This document shows, one piece after another, positions 34,648 through 44,555 of a stretch of 64,000 nucleotides of DNA; the stretch's first letter is position 1; each line of letters begins with the position of its first letter. The notes below the pieces were generated by a model that saw only the letters and a program-made list of their open reading frames with translations, was not told the origin of the DNA and ran no database searches. The DNA comes from Pollenia angustigena (taxonomy: Eukaryota; Arthropoda; Insecta; Diptera; Polleniidae). The stretch is taken from assembly GCA_930367215.1 (NCBI GenBank), contig OV884059.1:224377803-224441802 (forward strand), written 5' to 3'. The position numbers and the translations under genes were made by a program.

Positions 34648-37165
34648 TAATTGATTGATTGATTGATTCTTTATTAGATAAGACAGTACAACAAGAACGG
34701 TGTCTTATATTACAGTACTGTAGAATTAATGTTATACATATGTGGCACAATAAAATATAATAAAATGAAAATTAAACATATAAATAAATAAAAATAAGTA
34801 AACAAATATAAAAAAAAATGAGTATGAATATTTATTTAAATATTTATGCCCGTATTCACAAAAATATTTTAAACTTTACATAGTAAATTTTAAATTCTTA
34901 ACGATCGTTTATGAAAACGGGGTTAAATATTTATTTTAAGAAAAAGAAATTACAAAAAAAAAAAATAATATATAAAAAATAAAAAAAGTTATTAAAATAA
35001 ATTACCAAAAAAATGTTAACAAAAATGTTTAAAAATGGCAGATTTGAAACAGTTTGCATTGCTTATGAATTGAATATGGGGAGGTAGTCGGTTCCACAGA
35101 CGAATTGTAGAAACGTAAAAATGTCTAACTGATATAAGGCTACGGTAGCGAATAGAGTTTATATTTTTCCCTCTGTTAGATCTCGAAAGAGTTAATCTTC
35201 TGTATAAATATTGAGGTTGTTGAGTAAAAATCAGCTTTTGTAGTAACAACAATGAACGAACTTTCAATAGGTTTTCGAGTGTTAAATTGTAGATTCTTTT
35301 TGAGTAATCAGAGATACTATCAAGACGTCTGCGGGCAAAAACATATCTAGCAATATTGTTGAATGTCACATTAAGCCTAGATTTGCAAACTGAGTCACAG
35401 TTTGCAAAGAGTTCGCAGGCATATAAAAGTTTTGGCAGGAGGTACGTTTTAGCGATTAGCATTCTAACTTTGAGAGGGGTGAAATATTGCGTCCTCCAAA
35501 GATTCCTTAACATTGCGTGAGTAACACCACATATATAATTGATATGATTAGACCAATCGAGCTCAGAGTTAAAGATTACACCTAGATTTTTTGCTGTCTT
35601 GACTATTTCAAGTTTTTCGTTGTTTATTTGGATCGGTGGGATAAATGAGGGGATATGAAGTGATTTACCAATAATCATGGCTTTTGATTTTTTTGCATTT
35701 AAACAAAGACCGTTAGTAGAGGCCCAATTGTAAACATTATTCAGATCATGGTTTAATTTGTTGACACAATCAATTATATTACTTGGCTCGCAACTTATGT
35801 AAAGCTGCACATCGTCAGCGTACATTTGTATTCCGCAAAACTTTAACTGGGGTGGTAGGTCATTCGAATATATCGTGTAAAAAAGAGGGCCAAGAATTGA
35901 TCCCTGTGGTACGCCCCTCCTTAGTATGCAGGTGGTTGATACATCTGAGCCGTGGTAAGTTGCTTGGGATCTACCACTAACATAGGAAGACATCAATTTT
36001 ACAGCAGTTTCTGAAAACTTACACAAATACTTTAGTTTAAGACACAAAATAGAGTGATCGACTGAGTCGAAAGCTTTGGAGTGATCAAGTAACACGAGAA
36101 AAGAAATCATTTTGGCATCTATATGCTTTCTTAGTTCTTCAGAGACATCAATCAACGCAGAGACGCAGCCATGCCCTGGTCTAAAGCCAGACTGTCTTTC
36201 AGTCAGAATTGAATTGCTGTACAAATATTTAGTCATTTGATTATGAATAAGGCGTTCAAAAACCTTTGAAAGGTACGGAAGAATTGCTATCGGTCGGTAT
36301 GTCTTGTCTGTTTTCGGTATGGGGATAATCTTGGCGAATTTCCATGTAGATGGGTAAGAAGACGTGGTTATTATGTTATTAAAAATATGTGTTATACAAG
36401 GTAAGATATGAGGAAGAAGAAGCTTAATGAATTTTGGGTGGATACCATCATGTCCTACAGAATCTGATTTTATGCTAAGAAAGGACTCAACAATATCTTC
36501 CTGGGTAAATTGTATAAAATCAAACAAACGTGGCGGATGATTATTATCTGTTACAATGTTGCCGGCTGATATTAAATTGCCTGGCGTACGATTGTTGGTG
36601 ATATTGCTGTGTTGTGCTGCAAAAAAATCACTATATACATCAGTCTTAGCATTGGGCATTGGTATATTAACAAAGTTCAAGTTTAGTTTATTGACATCAA
36701 CTGAATCTTCAGTATTGACCTTACTATTAACAATTCCCATGTTACGAATTTCTTTCCATTTATTTTTTGAGTTCAAAGCTAATATAAATTTTTCCTCATA
36801 AAAAGAAGTTTTTGCAATCCTAATTTGTGTATTAACATTTTTTCTAGAGGCTTTAAAAATTTCGTGAAATGTATTAGTTTTGAATCGTTTCCACCTGGCA
36901 TATGCCTCATTTCTTGTTGCAATAAGCGTTTTAATTTCTGAAGAAAACCAAGGTTGTTCGTTACGTTTGCTAAATGTTTTTATTGGCACATACTTGTTGT
37001 AAAGATAAAGCATCTTGTTTTGTAAAAAAGTTAATTGATCATCTACACTAGGCATTAAAAAGATTTGAATCCAAGGAATTGTAAAAATCTCTGACTCCAG
37101 TGATGTGTACTCGATGTTTTTAAAATCTCTATAAACAATTTCTTGGCTTCGTTCTTCAGTACAAT
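34648..37165 (-). mobile_element. 5'-truncated Jockey/CR1-type LINE (left copy)
   Basis: The minus-strand LINE lacks its endonuclease and ORF1. Similarity to the full-length relative at 50938-55927 begins at about 37150. The 3' end is a simple-repeat tail of AATC units (34648-34668). The right-arm copy (about 42235-44557) lost this tail to a deletion. Confidence 0.8.
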
Positions 37166-37181
37166 ACTCGTACTCGTACAC
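35016..37181 (-). CDS. LINE reverse transcriptase, N-truncated but open (left copy)
   Basis: 721 codons without interruption. The first ~15 residues come from flanking sequence because the element is 5'-truncated, so the native start is missing and the ATG is fortuitous. RT motifs are complete: DGIHPKFI, YRPIAILPYLSKVFE, DHSKAFDSVDH, RRGVPQGSILGPLFY and catalytic YADDVQLYIS near residue 453; the thumb and C-terminal part end in RLWNRLPPHIQ. There is no endonuclease and no RNase H. About 50% similar by eye to the 943-residue protein on the right arm, so a different subfamily. The mirror copy differs at one residue (S/R in TDVY-S/R-DFF). Confidence 0.85.
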   Translation of the reverse strand: MYEYEYCTEERSQEIVYRDFKNIEYTSLESEIFTIPWIQIFLMPSVDDQLTFLQNKMLYLYNKYVPIKTFSKRNEQPWFSSEIKTLIATRNEAYARWKRFKTNTFHEIFKASRKNVNTQIRIAKTSFYEEKFILALNSKNKWKEIRNMGIVNSKVNTEDSVDVNKLNLNFVNIPMPNAKTDVYSDFFAAQHSNITNNRTPGNLISAGNIVTDNNHPPRLFDFIQFTQEDIVESFLSIKSDSVGHDGIHPKFIKLLLPHILPCITHIFNNIITTSSYPSTWKFAKIIPIPKTDKTYRPIAILPYLSKVFERLIHNQMTKYLYSNSILTERQSGFRPGHGCVSALIDVSEELRKHIDAKMISFLVLLDHSKAFDSVDHSILCLKLKYLCKFSETAVKLMSSYVSGRSQATYHGSDVSTTCILRRGVPQGSILGPLFYTIYSNDLPPQLKFCGIQMYADDVQLYISCEPSNIIDCVNKLNHDLNNVYNWASTNGLCLNAKKSKAMIIGKSLHIPSFIPPIQINNEKLEIVKTAKNLGVIFNSELDWSNHINYICGVTHAMLRNLWRTQYFTPLKVRMLIAKTYLLPKLLYACELFANCDSVCKSRLNVTFNNIARYVFARRRLDSISDYSKRIYNLTLENLLKVRSLLLLQKLIFTQQPQYLYRRLTLSRSNRGKNINSIRYRSLISVRHFYVSTIRLWNRLPPHIQFISNANCFKSAIFKHFC

Positions 37182-37437
37182 TCACACTTTTTTTCCAATA
37201 CACTCATACTTTTAAAAATTGATACGAGCTTGCCTCTAAAATTCTCTTGCCAGTGAGTGTATCAATTTTCGTTCAAGAAAACATCTTATTACAAATCTTT
37301 TGAAGTTGTTTTTGTTTTTTTTTCACAAATTTTTTGCCGGCAAAAGCTGAAGTTCTTTTTTTTTACAAATTGTTGCGGGAATTTTAAAATTTTAACTAAA
37401 AAACTAAAAAAAATAGTGAAATATGTTTATTAATAAA

Positions 37438-40400
37438 ATTTTTAATATTTTTAATTAGGCTTAAGTTCATTAAATTTAATTTTCATTAAATTATTTTTAT
37501 GAAGAAAGGAATTTTACAACATGAAAATTAATTAAAATTTATTGATAATTTTTCATTATTGACTCAATCTGGGCTCGAACCCAGGTGTTTACGGACAGGT
37601 TACCCTGACATGTTTCGATTGCAACCACTCAATCTCCTCAGAGGGCTTGCCGTTTAACACTCGCAGCCATCGACGACTGCTGACGTCATTAGTCAAACAT
37701 CAATCCTTAAACCAAATTGTATTCAACCTTTGGTAGATCGAAATTAGCTTTGAATGATTATCTATTTTTAATTCATTTTAACATGTTATTCCTTTACTTC
37801 TGTTTTTCGTACTTTTGTCAAGAATTCTTCTTGAAGTTCAAAGTACATATTTTTTTTTTGTTTTTTCATTTTTTTTGTCTTTCTTATTGTTGTTGACCTT
37901 TTCAGCACAACTTGAAGGACAAATGCAAACATAGAGCTCGTGCCTTAGCTTTAACAATTATTAGTATTGTGGTTATTTTATTGAACTATTTATGGTTTTT
38001 AATCCAAATTTTTAATATTTTTAATTAGGCTTAAGTTCATTAAATTTAATTTTCATTAAATTATTTTTATGAAGAAAGGAATTTTACAACATGAAAATTA
38101 ATTAAAATTTATTGATAATTTTTCATTCTTGACTCAATCTGGGCTCGAACCCAGGTGTTTACGGACAGGTTACCCTGACATGTTTCGATTGCAACCACTC
38201 AATCTGCTCAGAGGGCTTGCCGTTTAACACTCGCAGCCATTGACGACTGCTGACGTCATTAGTCAAACATCAATCCTTAAACCAAATTGTATTCCACCTT
38301 TGGTAGATCGAAATTTGCTTTGAATGATTATCTATTTTTAATTCATTTTAACATGTTATTCCTTTACTTCTGTTTTTTCGTACTTTTGTCAAGAATTCTT
38401 CTTGAAGTTCAAAGTACATATTTTTTTTTTTGTTTTTTCATTTTTTTTTTGTCTTTCTTATTCTTGTTGACCTTTTCAGCACAACTTGAAGGACAAATGC
38501 AAACATAGAGCTCGTGCCTTAGCTTTAACAATTATTAGTATTGTGGTTATTTTATTGAACTATTTATGGTTTTTAATCCAAATTTTTAATATTTTTAATT
38601 AGGCTTAAGTTCATTAAATTTAATTTTCATTAAATTATTTTTATGAAGAAAGGAATTTTACAACATGAAAATTAATTAAAATTTATTGATAATTTTTCAT
38701 TCTTGACTCAATTTGGGCTCGAACCCAGGTGTTTACGGACAGGTTACCCTGACATGTTTCGATTGCAACCACTCAATCTCCTCAGAGGGCTTGCCGTTTA
38801 ACACTCGCAGCCATCGACGACTGCTGACGTCATTAGTCAAACATCAATCCTTAAACCAAATTGTATTCAACCTTTGGTAGATCGAAATTTGCTTTGAATG
38901 ATTATCTATTTTTAATTCATATTTAACATGTTATTCCTTTACTTCTGTTTTTTCGTACTTTTGTCAAGAATTCTTCTTGAAGTTCAAAGTACATATATTT
39001 TTTTTTTGTTTTTTCATTTTTTTTTTGTCTTTCTTATTCTTGTTGACCTTTTCAGCACAACTTGAAGGACAAATGCAAACATAGAGCTCGTGCCTTAGCT
39101 TTAACAATTATTAGTATTGTGGTTATTTTATTGAACTATTTATGGTTTTTAATCCAAATTTTTAATATTTTTAATTAGGCTTAAGTTCATTAAATTTAAT
39201 TTTCATTAAATTATTTTTATGAAGAAAGGAATTTTACAACATGAAAATTAATTAAAATTTATTGATAATTTTTCATTCTTGACTCAATTTGGGCTCGAAC
39301 CCAGGTGTTTACGGACAGGTTACCCTGACATGTTTCGATTGCAACCACTCAATCTCCTCAGAGGGCTTGCCGTTTAACACTCGCAGCCATCGACGACTGC
39401 TGACGTCATTAGTCAAACATCAATCCTTAAACCAAATTGTATTCAACCTTTGGTAGATCGAAATTAGCTTTGAATGATTATCTATTTTTAATTCATTTTA
39501 ACATGTTATTCCTTTACTTCTGTTTTTCGTACTTTTGTCAAGAATTCTTCTTGAAGTTCAAAGTACATATTTTTTTTTTGTTTTTTCATTTTTTTTGTCT
39601 TTCTTATTGTTGTTGACCTTTTCAGCACAACTTGAAGGACAAATGCAAACATAGAGCTCGTGCCTTAGCTTTAACAATTATTAGTATTGTGGTTATTTTA
39701 TTGAACTATTTATGGTTTTTAATCCAAATTTTTAATATTTTTAATTAGGCTTAAGTTCATTAAATTTAATTTTCATTAAATTATTTTTATGAAGAAAGGA
39801 ATTTTACAACATGAAAATTAATTAAAATTTATTGATAATTTTTCATTCTTGACTCAATCTGGGCTCGAACCCAGGTGTTTACGGACAGGTTACCCTGACA
39901 TGTTTCGATTGCAACCACTCAATCTGCTCAGAGGGCTTGCCGTTTAACACTCGCAGCCATTGACGACTGCTGACGTCATTAGTCAAACATCAATCCTTAA
40001 ACCAAATTGTATTCCACCTTTGGTAGATCGAAATTTGCTTTGAATGATTATCTATTTTTAATTCATTTTAACATGTTATTCCTTTACTTCTGTTTTTTCG
40101 TACTTTTGTCAAGAATTCTTCTTGAAGTTCAAAGTACATATTTTTTTTTTTGTTTTTTCATTTTTTTTTTGTCTTTCTTATTCTTGTTGACCTTTTCAGC
40201 ACAACTTGAAGGACAAATGCAAACATAGAGCTCGTGCCTTAGCTTTAACAATTATTAGTATTGTGGTTATTTTATTGAACTATTTATGGTTTTTAATCCA
40301 AATTTTTAATATTTTTAATTAGGCTTAAGTTCATTAAATTTAATTTTCATTAAATTATTTTTATGAAGAAAGGAATTTTACAACATGAAAATTAATTAAA

Positions 40401-40958
40401 ATTTATTGATAATTTTTCATTCTTGACTCAATTTGGGCTCGAACCCAGGTGTTTACGGACAGGTTACCCTGACATGTTTCGATTGCAACCACTCAATCTC
40501 CTCAGAGGGCTTGCCGTTTAACACTCGCAGCCATCGACGACTGCTGACGTCATTAGTCAAACATCAATCCTTAAACCAAATTGTATTCAACCTTTGGTAG
40601 ATCGAAATTTGCTTTGAATGATTATCTATTTTTAATTCATATTTAACATGTTATTCCTTTACTTCTGTTTTTTCGTACTTTTGTCAAGAATTCTTCTTGA
40701 AGTTCAAAGTACATATATTTTTTTTTTGTTTTTTCATTTTTTTTTTTTTGTCTTTCTTATTCTTGTTGACCATTTCAGCACTACTTGAAGGACAATTGCA
40801 AACATAGAGCTCGTGCCTTAGCTTTAACAATTATTAGTATTGTGGTTATTTTATTGAACTATTTATGGTTTTTAATCCAAATTTTTAATATTTTTAATTA
40901 GGCTTAAGTTCATTAAATTTAATTTTCATTAAATTATTTTTATGAAGAAAGGAATTTT
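37438..40958. repeat. Tandem higher-order repeat at palindrome centre
   Basis: Six monomers of 570-577 bp; the landmark GACTCAATYTGGGCTCGAAC occurs at 37561, 38131, 38705, 39281, 39851 and 40425. Diagnostic differences (for example AATCTGCTCAG at 38131 and 39851 only; an extra TA before TTTAACATG at 38705 and 40425 only) show an A-B-C-A'-B'-C' order with period exactly 1720. A partial seventh unit ends at 40958, where the sequence turns around into an inverted monomer. Poly-T runs vary in length. Confidence 0.92.
37561..37690 (-). other. tRNA-like segment in each monomer (Pol III box B)
   Basis: On the minus strand each monomer contains GGGTTCGAGCCCAG, a perfect box B (GGTTCGANNCC). About 55 bases earlier comes TTGAGTGGTTGC, similar to the D-arm/box A of class II tRNAs (Ser/Leu, CGAGTGGTTAAGGC). 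A short self-complementary CAGG-GTAA-CCTG sits where an anticodon arm would be. It looks like a tRNA-derived SINE head rather than a functional tRNA: acceptor ends do not pair well. It recurs in all six monomers and in the inverted monomer near 41735-41845. Confidence 0.5.
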
Positions 40959-41089
40959 TTGTGCTGAAAAGGTCAACAAGAATAAGAAAGACAAAAAAAA
41001 TGAAAAAACAAAAAAAAAAAAAAAAAATATGTACTTTGAACTTCAAGAAGAATTCTTGACAAAAGTACGAAAAAACAGAAGTAAAGGAA

Positions 41090-41616
41090 TACAGTTATTT
41101 TCGCTTAATCGAGCCCCGCTTAATTGAGTTTCCCGTTTAATTGCACTTAAAATCATGTAACGAAATCATTCAGTTTAACTGTCTATGCAAAAATACCCGT
41201 TTAATTGAGTTTCGTTTAATTGCGTCACCCGCTTAATTATTTCGCAAAATAAGGACACATTGCGAAAAGCAAGAGCAATTGTTTCGGTTAATTGTTTCCG
41301 TCTACTTAATGTATTTTTGCTCCACAAACGTAAAAAAATTATTTTGAGGCAAGAAAGATTGTACAATAATCGTTCCTGATTTTTATTTTGTTTTAAAAAA
41401 CCTTGACCATTTTTTAACTTATTAAATAAAGAAATGAGTTTTATTTTCTATCTACACATGGGTGTTTCGCATTATTGCACATCTTGCTCAATTAAGCGAT
41501 TTTCGTTTTAATTGCGTCGGCAATTCAATTAACCGAGTACCGCTTAATTGAGTTCCCATTTAATTGCGTGAAAAGTCGTGCATATTTAGAAACTCAATTA
41601 AGCGGAAATAGCTGTA
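41090..41616. mobile_element. Pogo-like MITE near the palindrome turn-around (right only)
   Basis: The element is 41092-41614 (523 bp) with TA on both sides. Ends are CAGTTATTTTCGCTTAAT and the inverse of CAGCTATTTCCGCTTAAT. The interior iterates CGCTTAATTGAG/CGTTTAATTGC words. The left-arm monomers show the uninterrupted sequence (GGAATAACATG, inverse orientation). No transposase. Confidence 0.85.
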
Positions 41617-42220
41617 ACATGTTAAAATGAATTAAAAATAGATAATCATTCAAAGCAAATTTCGATCTACCAAAGGTTGAATACAATTTGGTTTAAGGAT
41701 TGATGTTTGAATAATGACGTCAGCAGTCGTCGATGGCTGCGAGTGTTAAACGGCAAGCCCTCTGAGGAGATTGAGTGTTTGCAATCGAAACATGTCAGGG
41801 TAACCTGTCCGTAAACACCTGGGTTCGAGCCCAGATTGAGTCAATAATGAAAAATTATCAATAAATTTTAATTAATTTTCATGTTGTAAAATTCCTTTCT
41901 TCATAAAAATAATTTAATGAAAATTAAATTTAATGAACTTAAGCCTAATTAAAAATATTAAAAATTTTATTAATAAACATATTTCACTATTTTTTTTAGT
42001 TTTTTAGTTAAAATTTTAAAATTCCCGCAACAATTTGTAAAAAAAAAGAACTTCAGCTTTTGCCGGCAAAAAATTTGTGAAAAAAAACAAAAACAACTTC
42101 AAAAGATTTGTAATAAGATGTTTTCTTGAACGAAAATTGATACACTCACTGGCAAGAGAATTTTAGAGGCAAGCTCGTATCAATTTTTAAAAGTATGAGT
42201 GTATTGGTAAAAAAGTGTGA

Positions 42221-44386
42221 GTGTACGAGTACGAGTATTGTACTGAAGAACGAAGCCAAGAAATTGTTTATAGAGATTTTAAAAACATCGAGTACACATC
42301 ACTGGAGTCAGAGATTTTTACAATTCCTTGGATTCAAATCTTTTTAATGCCTAGTGTAGATGATCAATTAACTTTTTTACAAAACAAGATGCTTTATCTT
42401 TACAACAAGTATGTGCCAATAAAAACATTTAGCAAACGTAACGAACAACCTTGGTTTTCTTCAGAAATTAAAACGCTTATTGCAACAAGAAATGAGGCAT
42501 ATGCCAGGTGGAAACGATTCAAAACTAATACATTTCACGAAATTTTTAAAGCCTCTAGAAAAAATGTTAATACACAAATTAGGATTGCAAAAACTTCTTT
42601 TTATGAGGAAAAATTTATATTAGCTTTGAACTCAAAAAATAAATGGAAAGAAATTCGTAACATGGGAATTGTTAATAGTAAGGTCAATACTGAAGATTCA
42701 GTTGATGTCAATAAACTAAACTTGAACTTTGTTAATATACCAATGCCCAATGCTAAGACTGATGTATATAGAGATTTTTTTGCAGCACAACACAGCAATA
42801 TCACCAACAATCGTACGCCAGGCAATTTAATATCAGCCGGCAACATTGTAACAGATAATAATCATCCGCCACGTTTGTTTGATTTTATACAATTTACCCA
42901 GGAAGATATTGTTGAGTCCTTTCTTAGCATAAAATCAGATTCTGTAGGACATGATGGTATCCACCCAAAATTCATTAAGCTTCTTCTTCCTCATATCTTA
43001 CCTTGTATAACACATATTTTTAATAACATAATAACCACGTCTTCTTACCCATCTACATGGAAATTCGCCAAGATTATCCCCATACCGAAAACAGACAAGA
43101 CATACCGACCGATAGCAATTCTTCCGTACCTTTCAAAGGTTTTTGAACGCCTTATTCATAATCAAATGACTAAATATTTGTACAGCAATTCAATTCTGAC
43201 TGAAAGACAGTCTGGCTTTAGACCAGGGCATGGCTGCGTCTCTGCGTTGATTGATGTCTCTGAAGAACTAAGAAAGCATATAGATGCCAAAATGATTTCT
43301 TTTCTCGTGTTACTTGATCACTCCAAAGCTTTCGACTCAGTCGATCACTCTATTTTGTGTCTTAAACTAAAGTATTTGTGTAAGTTTTCAGAAACTGCTG
43401 TAAAATTGATGTCTTCCTATGTTAGTGGTAGATCCCAAGCAACTTACCACGGCTCAGATGTATCAACCACCTGCATACTAAGGAGGGGCGTACCACAGGG
43501 ATCAATTCTTGGCCCTCTTTTTTACACGATATATTCGAATGACCTACCACCCCAGTTAAAGTTTTGCGGAATACAAATGTACGCTGACGATGTGCAGCTT
43601 TACATAAGTTGCGAGCCAAGTAATATAATTGATTGTGTCAACAAATTAAACCATGATCTGAATAATGTTTACAATTGGGCCTCTACTAACGGTCTTTGTT
43701 TAAATGCAAAAAAATCAAAAGCCATGATTATTGGTAAATCACTTCATATCCCCTCATTTATCCCACCGATCCAAATAAACAACGAAAAACTTGAAATAGT
43801 CAAGACAGCAAAAAATCTAGGTGTAATCTTTAACTCTGAGCTCGATTGGTCTAATCATATCAATTATATATGTGGTGTTACTCACGCAATGTTAAGGAAT
43901 CTTTGGAGGACGCAATATTTCACCCCTCTCAAAGTTAGAATGCTAATCGCTAAAACGTACCTCCTGCCAAAACTTTTATATGCCTGCGAACTCTTTGCAA
44001 ACTGTGACTCAGTTTGCAAATCTAGGCTTAATGTGACATTCAACAATATTGCTAGATATGTTTTTGCCCGCAGACGTCTTGATAGTATCTCTGATTACTC
44101 AAAAAGAATCTACAATTTAACACTCGAAAACCTATTGAAAGTTCGTTCATTGTTGTTACTACAAAAGCTGATTTTTACTCAACAACCTCAATATTTATAC
44201 AGAAGATTAACTCTTTCGAGATCTAACAGAGGGAAAAATATAAACTCTATTCGCTACCGTAGCCTTATATCAGTTAGACATTTTTACGTTTCTACAATTC
44301 GTCTGTGGAACCGACTACCTCCCCATATTCAATTCATAAGCAATGCAAACTGTTTCAAATCTGCCATTTTTAAACATTTTTGTTAA
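42221..44386 (+). CDS. LINE reverse transcriptase, N-truncated but open (right copy)
   Basis: Mirror copy of the frame at 35016-37181, 721 codons, uninterrupted, with the same RT motifs and YADDVQLYIS near residue 453. One amino-acid difference from the left copy (Arg instead of Ser in TDVY-R-DFF), from one base. The 3' flank is shortened: the LINE tail is gone and the mariner follows 170 bp downstream. Confidence 0.85.
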   Translation: MYEYEYCTEERSQEIVYRDFKNIEYTSLESEIFTIPWIQIFLMPSVDDQLTFLQNKMLYLYNKYVPIKTFSKRNEQPWFSSEIKTLIATRNEAYARWKRFKTNTFHEIFKASRKNVNTQIRIAKTSFYEEKFILALNSKNKWKEIRNMGIVNSKVNTEDSVDVNKLNLNFVNIPMPNAKTDVYRDFFAAQHSNITNNRTPGNLISAGNIVTDNNHPPRLFDFIQFTQEDIVESFLSIKSDSVGHDGIHPKFIKLLLPHILPCITHIFNNIITTSSYPSTWKFAKIIPIPKTDKTYRPIAILPYLSKVFERLIHNQMTKYLYSNSILTERQSGFRPGHGCVSALIDVSEELRKHIDAKMISFLVLLDHSKAFDSVDHSILCLKLKYLCKFSETAVKLMSSYVSGRSQATYHGSDVSTTCILRRGVPQGSILGPLFYTIYSNDLPPQLKFCGIQMYADDVQLYISCEPSNIIDCVNKLNHDLNNVYNWASTNGLCLNAKKSKAMIIGKSLHIPSFIPPIQINNEKLEIVKTAKNLGVIFNSELDWSNHINYICGVTHAMLRNLWRTQYFTPLKVRMLIAKTYLLPKLLYACELFANCDSVCKSRLNVTFNNIARYVFARRRLDSISDYSKRIYNLTLENLLKVRSLLLLQKLIFTQQPQYLYRRLTLSRSNRGKNINSIRYRSLISVRHFYVSTIRLWNRLPPHIQFISNANCFKSAIFKHFC

Positions 44387-44555
44387 CATTTTTTTGGTAA
44401 TTTATTTTAATAACTTTTTTTATTTTTTTTTATTTTTTATATATTATTTTTTTTTTTTGTAATTTCTTTTTCTTAAAATAAATATTTAACCCCGTTTTCA
44501 TAAACGATCGTTAAGAATTTAAAATTTACTATGTAAAGTTTAAAATATTTTTGTG

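Larger units (their letters stand above)
4831..37911 (+). repeat. Left arm of giant palindrome
   Basis: Read outward to inward, this segment is repeated in inverted orientation at 40959-63231. The outermost shared bases are GAGAAAACGCGGCGCC (4831-) matching the inverse ending at 63231; the innermost shared bases lie in the first ~573-bp tandem monomer. It is longer than the right arm because of three private insertions (4874-9853, 18881-25948, 26450-31654) and a 1.16-kb segment (33696-34854) missing on the right. Shared genes include the secreted-protein gene, a mariner and a truncated LINE. Confidence 0.95.

Noticed and set aside
38287..40228. Two identical 73-codon open frames with hydrophobic repeats (38287-38508 and 40007-40228)
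   Set aside because: They are copies of the tandem monomer read through poly-T tracts; the same frame is broken in the other monomers and there is no promoter.
37438..40958. CRISPR-like or functional tRNA cluster
   Set aside because: Monomers are ~573 bp without spacer structure; the tRNA-like parts lack a well-paired acceptor stem.
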